This document shows positions 7,949 through 15,202 of a stretch of 37,754 bases of DNA, in pieces (the first letter of the stretch is position 1; every line of letters starts with the position of its first letter). This stretch comes from Butyrivibrio sp. GTDB taxonomy: Bacteria; Bacillota_A; Clostridia; Lachnospirales; Lachnospiraceae. The position numbers and the translations under genes are program-made. The DNA lies in the NCBI RefSeq assembly GCF_024699075.1, contig NZ_JAILQF010000306.1:1-37754 (forward strand). The letters are read 5' to 3'. Below the pieces are notes generated by a model. That model did no database searches, was not told where the DNA came from, and was given only the letters and a program-made list of their open reading frames with translations.

Positions 7949-8593
7949 CTAATGCTTAACTTCAGAATATCCAAAACCATTACAGATAGCTGTGATCTTG
8001 GTTCCGTCCTGACACATCTTGCAGTTATCATGGCTATATGAAATATAGTCAGGTATATCAGATTTATTAAAAAGGGCATTGATCTCATATCCTGCTACTG
8101 ATGTTCCAGCTGAGAATATTGTCGATACACCGCTAACATGTCCGCCATAATAATTGATTCCTTCAATTGCTCTTGTAACAGTCTTACCTGTTGTCATAGA
8201 TGCAAGAAGAAGCAGAACATGCTTTTCATTGACCATCATAAGCATATTATCACGGAATATAAGCTGGCCTGCCTGATCATACTCTGGTGTTACAACATAG
8301 ATAGTCTTATGACGGTTCATAGACAAGATTCCGGCTTTGGAGAGTTCATCTGCAAGATAAGCACCAATTACCTCAGTTCCATCCATACAGATGATGGTAT
8401 CAATTACTGTAGTCGCCATATAGCTCTGGCTCATAGCCATAGCAATGGCACGGGCTTCTGACTGCCTGGTCTTCATGGTAGTCATGTCCATATAATAATT
8501 GATATGAGAATTTGGGGTTACGAAATGACCTGGAATAACCTTGAGTGCAATATCCGGATACTTCTTGGAATAAATCTTAGTATATTCTAACAT
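7949..8593 (-). CDS. Orotate-phosphoribosyltransferase-like PRTase
   Basis: 214 residues, the normal size for type I phosphoribosyltransferases. The PRPP-binding loop appears as HVLLLLASMTTGKTVTRAIE, corresponding to the VLLVDDVxTTGxT motif, but the two acidic residues that normally precede TTG are replaced (LLLASM). An earlier stretch IDTIICMDGTEVIGAYLADE is the usual central strand and helix. The C-terminus has a CKMCQDG pair of cysteines. The fold is recognisable, but loss of the acidic pair means that catalysis as true PyrE is doubtful; a regulatory or specialised PRTase is possible. No pyrimidine genes are adjacent. Start ATG has GGAGAGA upstream. Confidence 0.7.
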   Translation of the reverse strand: MLEYTKIYSKKYPDIALKVIPGHFVTPNSHINYYMDMTTMKTRQSEARAIAMAMSQSYMATTVIDTIICMDGTEVIGAYLADELSKAGILSMNRHKTIYVVTPEYDQAGQLIFRDNMLMMVNEKHVLLLLASMTTGKTVTRAIEGINYYGGHVSGVSTIFSAGTSVAGYEINALFNKSDIPDYISYSHDNCKMCQDGTKITAICNGFGYSEVKH

Positions 8594-8737
8594 TAGTCTC
8601 TCCGTTCCGGGAGCTCACCTGCCCCCTTTTGCCTGATTACTATTACCACAGCTATAAAAAGAAGCAACATTAGCTTACACATTACTCACATCAATATTTT
8701 ATCATAATTTCGTTTATTTGAAAAAATATATTTGATA

Positions 8738-8788
8738 ATAAAAAACTTTCCAAGCCATATCTGCTAAATGATATCGACTTAGAAAGTT
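8738..8788 (-). terminator. Terminator of mgtE
   Basis: Long imperfect stem: AACTTTC (8744-8750) pairs with GAAAGTT (8782-8788), with further pairing inward. On the minus strand a T run follows. It lies 25 bp after the mgtE stop. Confidence 0.8.
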
Positions 8789-8813
8789 ATAACTGATAAC
8801 AAATAATTCTTAG

Positions 8814-10166
8814 TTATGAAAAATCAAGAACATGTGTAGCTATTGCAAAATATGCAAGAAGTGATATTGCATCAACTATAGTAGTGATCATGGGGCTGGC
8901 CATTACAGCCGGGTCAAGTCCTATTCTTTCAGAAATCATAGGAAGAAGACATCCAACGCACTTAGCGATAACTACTACTATAACGAGAGTCGCACATACT
9001 ATGAGTGCAATTTCTACATTTAATCTGTCGATCACAAGAAGCTTCACAAAATTAGTAACAGAAAGGGTAAGACCGCACATTGCAGCAACTCTGACCTCTT
9101 TCCATAAAGTTTTGAAAAGGTCTTTAAATTCAATCTCATCAAGTGAAAGACCACGAATAACAGATACGCTGGCCTGAGAGCCGGCATTACCGCCTGTATC
9201 CATGAGCATGGGTATATATGCAGTAAGGACTACATATCTCGCAAGGGCATTTTCAAAGCTTGTTATGATAGCACCTGTAAATGTAGCACTTATCATGAGA
9301 AGCAGAAGCCATGGCATCCTCTTTTTATAAGTATCAAAGATGCCTGTCTTAAGATAAGGCTTATCTGTTGGCACGATAGCTGCCATCTTTTCAATATCCT
9401 CTGTGGCCTCCTGCTCCAGGATATCTACTACGTCATCGACAGTTATAATGCCGACCATGCGGTTTTCATTATCAACTACAGGCATTGCTGTAAAGTCGTA
9501 TTTCTGGATCTTACGAGCTGCCTCTTCCTGGTCATCCATTGTTCCTATCGAAATGACATTATCATTCATAATGTCACCGATGATAGAATCTTCACTCAAT
9601 ATAAGAAGATATCTAAGGTCAACGGTTCCAACCAGAACACGTCTTGCATCCAGAACATAACAGATATTAACAGTCTCTGAATCAAGACCTATTCTGCGGA
9701 TTCTCTCTATTGCCTGTCCAATTGTCATATCCTTTTTAAGATCGACATACTCCACTGTCATGATAGATCCTGCTGAATCTTCAGGATACTGGAGCAGCTG
9801 ATTAATATCCTTACGCGTTTCAGGATTAGCATGCGCAAGAATTCTCTTAACAACGTTAGCAGGCATCTCTTCAAGGAAGTCTGCAGCGTCATCAGCGTAC
9901 AGGTTGTTTACAATGTTTGAGGTTTCTCTATCTGACAGGAAGCTTATAATATACTGCTGATCGTCAGATTCAAGATTAGCAAATACTTCGGCAGCCATAT
10001 CCTTGGGCAGAAGTCTGAAGAGCTTCAGGGAATCTTCATCCTTCATCTCACCCATAACAAGAGCTACATCGACTTCCTGCATGTCAGCGATGAGCTCACG
10101 GAGTTTGGTGTACTGCCTGGTTTCTAGGAGGTCACGAACGATCTCCTGATAGTTTCTTTCTTCCAT
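8814..10166 (-). CDS. mgtE: Magnesium transporter MgtE
   Basis: 450 residues, the standard MgtE length. An N-terminal superhelical domain (about 1-130) rich in acidic residues is followed by two CBS domains (about 135-255; PVVDNENRMVGIITVDDVVD is the second). A five-helix transmembrane domain from about 285 contains the family signature TGGNAGSQAS (324-333). MgtE is a dimeric Mg2+ channel/transporter that closes when Mg2+ binds the cytosolic N and CBS domains. The start ATG has GGAG 8 bases upstream, and that site lies inside an overlapping leader ORF (10132-10245). Own promoter (10320-10348) and terminator. Confidence 0.95.
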   Translation of the reverse strand: MEERNYQEIVRDLLETRQYTKLRELIADMQEVDVALVMGEMKDEDSLKLFRLLPKDMAAEVFANLESDDQQYIISFLSDRETSNIVNNLYADDAADFLEEMPANVVKRILAHANPETRKDINQLLQYPEDSAGSIMTVEYVDLKKDMTIGQAIERIRRIGLDSETVNICYVLDARRVLVGTVDLRYLLILSEDSIIGDIMNDNVISIGTMDDQEEAARKIQKYDFTAMPVVDNENRMVGIITVDDVVDILEQEATEDIEKMAAIVPTDKPYLKTGIFDTYKKRMPWLLLLMISATFTGAIITSFENALARYVVLTAYIPMLMDTGGNAGSQASVSVIRGLSLDEIEFKDLFKTLWKEVRVAAMCGLTLSVTNFVKLLVIDRLNVEIALIVCATLVIVVVIAKCVGCLLPMISERIGLDPAVMASPMITTIVDAISLLAYFAIATHVLDFS

Positions 10167-10245
10167 GGCTATTCTCCTTTGGTTTTAATGCTGTGCATAA
10201 TCGGGGCGCAGGGTTGTCGTTACTAGATTTATGATTTTCCTTCAT
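10132..10245 (-). CDS. Short leader ORF overlapping the mgtE start
   Basis: 37 codons starting at ATG 10243-10245 with GGAGG 8 bases upstream, a better site than that of mgtE itself. It runs through the mgtE ribosome binding site and stops 35 bases inside mgtE in another frame. The peptide is hydrophilic and contains the run NDNPAPRL, an acidic/proline segment. In Salmonella, MgtL and related leaders sense Mg2+ through such Asp/Pro codons, so a similar role is possible. It has no database-type homology that I recognise; expression is unproven. Confidence 0.5.
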   Translation of the reverse strand: MKENHKSSNDNPAPRLCTALKPKENSHGRKKLSGDRS

Positions 10246-10273
10246 TAAAACCACCTCCTTCACCATGAAAATA

Positions 10274-10317
10274 GCCGAAATTGTGTTTCGGCCTACAAAT
10301 CATAACACAATTTCGGC
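10274..10317. promoter_or_regulatory. 14-bp perfect inverted repeat in the mgtE leader
   Basis: GCCGAAATTGTGTT (10274-10287) and AACACAATTTCGGC (10304-10317) with a 16-base spacer. It sits at the start of the predicted mgtE transcript. An alternative shorter hairpin GCCGAAa...TTTCGGC can form within it. The minus-strand side lacks a clean T run (TATTTTC), so I favour a regulatory hairpin or operator over a terminator of the upstream EAL gene, without excluding the latter. Confidence 0.6.
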
Positions 10318-10319
10318 CA

Positions 10320-10348
10320 AATGTATTCATATTTTTTTGGATTTTCAA
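10320..10348 (-). promoter_or_regulatory. Predicted promoter of mgtE
   Basis: Minus strand TTGAAA (10343-10348), 17-base spacer, TACATT (10320-10325). The start would be near 10313, at the first arm of the inverted repeat. Confidence 0.5.
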
Positions 10349-10367
10349 AAAAAATTTACAAAATTAT

Positions 10368-12671
10368 TCAGCAGTTAACATCCTTATATTTTTCCTCGAA
10401 TTCATCAACAGGTATTGGCTTTGAATAGTAGTATCCCTGGAAAACATCGCATCCCAGTTCCAAAAGGAAATTAACCTGGCTTTCATATTCAACACCTTCT
10501 GTGATAACCTGCATATTCAGCTCATGGGCAAGGCTGATAACGGATTCAAGGATCTTTTTGCTCCTTTGCTCATTTTCTGTCTCATGTAAAAATTCCATGT
10601 CTATTTTAAGAACATCAGCTGGCATATCTTTTAACAGACTAAGAGATGAATATCCGCTTCCAAAATCATCTATCTCAAAGTCAAAGCCGAACTTGTGAAG
10701 TCTTCCTATAAGAGTAAGCTGTCTTGTGGGTTCTATCATAAGGGCTGTCTCTGTTATCTCAAGCTTCAGCTTAGAGGGAGATATATCGTACTTGTTAACA
10801 AGGCTTGTAAATTCCTTGAATATATCTACATAATAGAAATCCTTAGGCGATATGTTTACAGATATATTGAGGTTTTCAAACTGTGTTCCCTTCCACGTTG
10901 CAAGCTGTCTTGCCGCAAGATCCCATACATGAAGATCCAGTTTATATAGACATCCTGTCTTTTCAAGTATATCTATAAATGCACCGGGGGCCAGTACTCC
11001 TCGTTTGGGATCATCCCATCTGACAAGAGCTTCTGCGCCAAGCACTTCTCCTGTTGCCTTGATCTGAGGCTGCAAAAAGATCACAAACTGGTCGTTCTCT
11101 ATAGCATTATCAAGCTGATTAGCAACCTGCCTGTCATGGAGAATATCTGACATCATCTTGTCATCATAATATACGACCATATTGCCGGGTTCTTCACGTA
11201 TAGTACTTATAGCCATATTAGCTCTGTCACACATCAAAGACACTTCCATCTCGGGATTGGTTATATTATAGATTCCGCAATGGATAGTCATACTGTAATA
11301 GGAGCTGGCAATAAGCTTGGATACTTCATTGATCTGCTTATAAAGACTTGCCTCATTAAATCTTTCTTTAGTTGTAAGTACAGCAAACTGGTCTGCAACT
11401 ATTCTGGCAGTGATATCTTTATGATTGCTTCCTGTATTGATCATAGCAGCGATCTTTTGAATGATATCATTACCTTTATCAAACCCGAACAGATCATTTA
11501 TTATCTTAAAGTCTCTTACATTGGTGCAGATTATGATATAGTCATTTCTTGGTTCATTTTTCAGAATCTCTTTGACAGTCTCATAAAAGCCTTCCTTGTT
11601 ATAAAGGCCTGTAAGCTCATCATGCGTCAATTTGTAATGCTCCAGGATAAGGGCATTCTGCTCTATAGTATGATCAGTCAGATTATAAAAGCCGCCGATA
11701 GGATTACCTCTCCTATCCCTTAGTACGCCACCATCTATCTGAATATATTTTTTATCATAATCTCTTCCCGGGATTTCTTCTATCCATCTGTCGAATGCTT
11801 TATTGTAGGCATCTCTTTTTTCAAGAAATTCTTCTATCCTGTGTTTGAGACTTTCCATATCATTGGGTGCTATGTTAAGAAGTTCAAAAGTAACTTCGTT
11901 AACAAGAGCCAGATTGCCGTCATTATCATATGCAACAAGTCCGCTGCTCTGCCTCTTCAATGACTCTTCCATTGTGCCTATCTTGATTCTCTCAGGAACA
12001 TAATAGCTCATTATATAATAACTTATAAGAACCATCACAGAATTAAGGAACATAACGATAGGAACCGACAGATCAAGATAGAAATTAGCAAGGCCAACAG
12101 CTTCCATTATTGCGAAGATAATGAAAATAGACATATATCTGATCTTGTATATACCCTTTGAAATAATCGCTCTCTTTATAGATGGGATCAAAAAACCAAG
12201 GGTGATCACAAGGCATATAAAGAAGTGGTAATACGCCCCCTTGTTATTACTAACTACAACTCCAATATCAAGGAAATTGCGATAGAAGTCCTTTCTTACT
12301 GTTATTGTAAATACCCATTCGGTCCATACATTAGCTATAAGAAGTACTACATCAAAAGCCATGAGCACCCTGATCAGAAGATCCATTGCCCTTGTCTCAT
12401 TTCCTGTATATATATAACTGGTAAAGAGTTTATAGAACATAAAAAACTCAAACATGACCATTGCATAGTAGACAGATTCGCAGATCATGATCACAAGCTC
12501 ATTCGATATGCACACTATGACCATGTTCATTGCTCCTGATATCATAAGAGCCAGGAAAGCAAATATCGTATAAATGCTATAGAGCTTATTAAGTCTTTGA
12601 ATAAGCGCTACAAACATCAAATCAACCAGAAATATCATAAATAGGCAAACTAATGCAACAATATTAATCAT
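10368..12671 (-). CDS. Membrane GGDEF-EAL protein, probable c-di-GMP phosphodiesterase
   Basis: About 767 residues from the ATG at 12671. A 9-base longer form starts with GTG at 12680, but the AGGGTGA site fits the ATG. Residues 1-225 hold about seven TM helices. A PAS-like segment follows (about 240-340). The GGDEF domain (about 350-510) is degenerate, with VADQF (428-432, numbered from the GTG) in place of GGDEF, so it should not synthesise c-di-GMP. The EAL domain (about 520-765) looks complete: EALVRW at 550, LEITETA at 640, DDFGSG at 671, KID at 692, ITEGVE near 726 and QGYYYSKP at 748. It should hydrolyse c-di-GMP at the membrane. It lies directly behind a ComFB-type gene, 20 bp away, probably as one operon. 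Confidence 0.9.
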   Translation of the reverse strand: MINIVALVCLFMIFLVDLMFVALIQRLNKLYSIYTIFAFLALMISGAMNMVIVCISNELVIMICESVYYAMVMFEFFMFYKLFTSYIYTGNETRAMDLLIRVLMAFDVVLLIANVWTEWVFTITVRKDFYRNFLDIGVVVSNNKGAYYHFFICLVITLGFLIPSIKRAIISKGIYKIRYMSIFIIFAIMEAVGLANFYLDLSVPIVMFLNSVMVLISYYIMSYYVPERIKIGTMEESLKRQSSGLVAYDNDGNLALVNEVTFELLNIAPNDMESLKHRIEEFLEKRDAYNKAFDRWIEEIPGRDYDKKYIQIDGGVLRDRRGNPIGGFYNLTDHTIEQNALILEHYKLTHDELTGLYNKEGFYETVKEILKNEPRNDYIIICTNVRDFKIINDLFGFDKGNDIIQKIAAMINTGSNHKDITARIVADQFAVLTTKERFNEASLYKQINEVSKLIASSYYSMTIHCGIYNITNPEMEVSLMCDRANMAISTIREEPGNMVVYYDDKMMSDILHDRQVANQLDNAIENDQFVIFLQPQIKATGEVLGAEALVRWDDPKRGVLAPGAFIDILEKTGCLYKLDLHVWDLAARQLATWKGTQFENLNISVNISPKDFYYVDIFKEFTSLVNKYDISPSKLKLEITETALMIEPTRQLTLIGRLHKFGFDFEIDDFGSGYSSLSLLKDMPADVLKIDMEFLHETENEQRSKKILESVISLAHELNMQVITEGVEYESQVNFLLELGCDVFQGYYYSKPIPVDEFEEKYKDVNC

Positions 12672-12691
12672 ATGATTCACCCTGATAAAAA

Positions 12692-12967
12692 TTATTGTAC
12701 TTTTGGATGTCTTGGATTTTGAGATATGATACCGATCGCTTTAACAATTTCCTGAACTACCTGAGCATCATATTGCTTGTTTTGCGCCTCCATGTTAAGA
12801 AAGATTGCTCCTTTTTCTGAAGAAGTATATTTAGGAGGAAGATGATTAAGAGCAAGATTAGCAATATCCTGCTTACAGGCATCACAGGTACATACATTGG
12901 GAAACATTGTAAGCACTGTATCAAGTCTGTCTAAAACTATTTTTTCCATATAGTTTGTGAGCTGCAT
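12692..12967 (-). CDS. ComFB-family small protein, candidate c-di-GMP receptor
   Basis: 91 residues from ATG 12965-12967, chosen because GAGG lies 8 bases upstream and the size fits the family; an open frame extends to 13051 but has no site and no family-like sequence. The core motif is VCTCDACKQDIANLALNHLP followed by PKY, the zinc-binding CxCxxCxxDI...LNxLPPxY signature of late competence protein ComFB. Further family features are the N-terminal NYMEKIVLDRLD and the C-terminal AIGIISQNPRHPK. Recent work on cyanobacterial ComFB/CdgR proteins describes them as cyclic dinucleotide receptors (established for that group, recalled from literature). Here the gene is paired with an EAL phosphodiesterase, which supports such a role. 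No competence genes are nearby. Confidence 0.85.
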   Translation of the reverse strand: MQLTNYMEKIVLDRLDTVLTMFPNVCTCDACKQDIANLALNHLPPKYTSSEKGAIFLNMEAQNKQYDAQVVQEIVKAIGIISQNPRHPKVQ

Positions 12968-13187
12968 GTTTTTAACCTCATGTCCTTTTTTAGGACTAAT
13001 GGCCCATATTGCTCCATTTAAATAACCATTATTTGTGCAAAAAAAATTCACACATTCTCTGTAAGTTTATCGTCATATTTCAATGTTTAGTTAAGTCCCT
13101 TATAAAAAAGCAGGAGGTATCTGCCGATATACTAATTGAAGAAATGGCATAGAATAACTTTGAAAATACCTGAAAAGGAGGGTTAGC

Positions 13188-13571
13188 ATGAAAACACATG
13201 ATATTGTTAATGATTTTATCAATGAATTAAATGGTAAAGATGTTAAGCTCACCTACAGGTACCCTGATACGCTTATAGCAGAGTATCAGTCTGGATTTGA
13301 CCTCTACGACGTTGATCCGGATTCTCTTGAGTATGCCGTAAAAAGCTCAGAAGTTGTATTTGGCAGTGAAGCAACTATCATAGTAAAGTTCAACTCTTTT
13401 GGCGAATTAACACCGGTACTGTCAGTAACTCATACTCTGTCAAAAGAAGATTTAAGTAGCAAAAAAGCTCTTACCAAAGATATTCAGATCATGAGTTCAA
13501 AGGCATATTCAATACTTGAAAAACTCAGAAGATTTGAAAAGATTGATTCCATGTGGAATGGAGAATATTAA
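13188..13571 (+). CDS. Small orphan protein, function unknown
   Basis: 127 residues, not recognised. No TM segment, signal peptide, cysteine pair or known motif. The pattern suggests an alpha+beta domain: a helix (DIVNDFINELN), strands with Tyr-rich sequence (LTYRYPDTLIAEYQSGFDLY), a helix, more strands (ATIIVKFNSFG), and a C-terminal helix (KAYSILEKLRRFEKI). The ribosome site AAGGAGGG is excellent, and the gene has a terminator shared with the SPFH gene, so it is very likely real. It is divergent from comFB, and the 136-bp space between holds both promoters. Confidence 0.75.
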   Translation: MKTHDIVNDFINELNGKDVKLTYRYPDTLIAEYQSGFDLYDVDPDSLEYAVKSSEVVFGSEATIIVKFNSFGELTPVLSVTHTLSKEDLSSKKALTKDIQIMSSKAYSILEKLRRFEKIDSMWNGEY

Positions 13572-13605
13572 ATATTTTGTATAAGTACCGCTTCAATATG
13601 CGTGC

Positions 13606-13634
13606 AAAAAAGCCGGAGCTTAGCTCCGGCTTTT
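13606..13634. terminator. Bidirectional terminator between convergent genes
   Basis: AGCCGGAGCT-TAGCTCCGGCT hairpin (13611-13631) with A6 on the left and T4 plus ATT on the right. It serves the plus-strand small gene and the minus-strand SPFH gene. Confidence 0.85.
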
Positions 13635-13663
13635 ATTATCAGCACTATATCTTTACTGTCTTA

Positions 13664-15025
13664 TTATTTTACGATGTCTTCATCACCAAATGGATCTCCG
13701 CACTCAGGGCAGAACTTTGGCGGATTTGAAGGATCTTCAGGTTCCCATCCGCACTTATCGCACTTGTATACGAGTGCTCCTTCAGGCTTCTTCTCTCCAC
13801 ATTCCTGACAGAATTTACCCTGATTGATTTTGCCGCACTTAGGGCATGTCCATCCGATCTGAACATCTTCAGGTTTCTTCTCTCCACAGTTCTGGCAGAA
13901 TTTACCGGTGTTCTGAGTTCCACACTTAGCACATGTCCACGCATTGGCAGCCTTAGGCTGCATAGTAGCTGCGCCGAATCCGCCATCAGCTGCTGTATTA
14001 TAGTTATTTGTAGGAACCTGGCCCTGCTGTCCCTGGAATGCATTCATAGTATTCATTCCGGCATTCTGAGCCATGTTCATTCCCATAAATCCCATCATTG
14101 CACCATTAGTATTCTTGGCAGCATCTCTCATTGCATCTGCGGTAGCTCCAACCATAGTAGCCTGAGCCATTCCGGGATCTCTGTTAACTGCTGATTTCTG
14201 GATGTCTTTGATCATCTTCTCATCTTCTTCAGAAGCTTTTACAGAAGATACACCAAATGATGCAATTTCTATACCACGCTGATTTCTCCACTTTGAAGAA
14301 AGCTCCTCATTAAGAGCCTGAGCTATTTCAGCTGTATGACCAGGAATTGCAGAATATCTTACGCCCATGCCTGAGATCTTTGCAAATGCAGGCTGAAGAG
14401 CTGTAAGAAGCTCTGACTTAAGCTGAGAGTCAATCTGTGATCTGTTATAATCACCGGCTACATTACCGCTTACATTAGTGTAGAACAAAATAGGATCGAT
14501 GATCTTATAGCTGTACTCACCAAAGCACTTGATAGAGATATCTACATCAAGACCTACGTTCTGATCTACTACTCTGAAAGGAACAGCATTAGCTGTACCA
14601 TATTTATTGCCCATGATCTCTTTAGTATTGAAATAGTATACTCTCTGATCCTTAGGAGCTTCACCTCCGAATGTAAATCTCTTACCTATACTTGCGAATG
14701 TTGCTCCGATAGAATCTCCAAGATTTCCAGAAAAGATTGATGGCTCTGTAGAAGCATCATATGTGAATTCACCAGGCTCTGCACAAAGCTCTGCAACCTT
14801 ACCCTGATCTACGATTATCATACACTGGCCATCTGCTACGGCAATAACAGATCCAGATGTAATTATATTTTCATTACCTTTTGTATTAGAAGAACGTCCG
14901 GATACTCTCTTTTGTCCCTTAGTTACAAGAACATCGTTCGGAATAGACTCACAATAAAAATACTCTTTCCATGAATCGGCAAGAACACCACCAGCTGCCC
15001 CTGCTATAGCTTTAATAAGACCCAT
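13664..15025 (-). CDS. SPFH-domain protein with three C-terminal zinc ribbons
   Basis: 453 residues from ATG 15023-15025, chosen because AAGGAGG lies 8 bases upstream inside the longer frame that begins at 15049. The N-terminal two thirds resemble the SPFH/virion-core-like family (B. subtilis YdjI type): EYFYCESIPNDVLVTKGQKR, SGSVIAVADGQCMIIVDQGK, and the later GIEIASFGVSSVKASEEDEK. A Met/Ala/Asn-rich linker follows. Three zinc ribbons finish the protein: CAKCG...CQNCG, CPKCG...CQECG and CDKCG...CPECG (last about 90 residues). There is no TM helix. In Firmicutes the family is tied to envelope stress and membrane microdomains; that role is by family only. Own promoter at 15088-15116. Confidence 0.85.
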   Translation of the reverse strand: MGLIKAIAGAAGGVLADSWKEYFYCESIPNDVLVTKGQKRVSGRSSNTKGNENIITSGSVIAVADGQCMIIVDQGKVAELCAEPGEFTYDASTEPSIFSGNLGDSIGATFASIGKRFTFGGEAPKDQRVYYFNTKEIMGNKYGTANAVPFRVVDQNVGLDVDISIKCFGEYSYKIIDPILFYTNVSGNVAGDYNRSQIDSQLKSELLTALQPAFAKISGMGVRYSAIPGHTAEIAQALNEELSSKWRNQRGIEIASFGVSSVKASEEDEKMIKDIQKSAVNRDPGMAQATMVGATADAMRDAAKNTNGAMMGFMGMNMAQNAGMNTMNAFQGQQGQVPTNNYNTAADGGFGAATMQPKAANAWTCAKCGTQNTGKFCQNCGEKKPEDVQIGWTCPKCGKINQGKFCQECGEKKPEGALVYKCDKCGWEPEDPSNPPKFCPECGDPFGDEDIVK

Positions 15026-15087
15026 TAGAATTTCCTCCTTTAATTCCATGATAGCTACATATTGATACTTTGTCGCATCTGTATATC

Positions 15088-15116
15088 ATTATAGCAAAGA
15101 CATATATTTTTTTCAT
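15088..15116 (-). promoter_or_regulatory. Predicted promoter of the SPFH gene
   Basis: Minus strand ATGAAA (15111-15116), 17-base spacer, TATAAT (15088-15093). A perfect -10 box, about 63 bp before the start codon. Confidence 0.6.
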
Positions 15117-15202
15117 TAATAATTTCACTGACTTTTATGTATTTAATTTGAAAATACACAATAATTAGACTTATTTATTATTAGATATTTAAGCACTTCC
15201 TG

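Noticed and set aside
12968..13051. 28-codon N-terminal extension of the ComFB ORF
   Set aside because: No ribosome site at the upstream start, no family-like residues, and a good GAGG site precedes the internal ATG.
13669..14043. 124-codon ORF inside the SPFH gene
   Set aside because: Shadow of the repeated zinc-ribbon coding region in another frame.
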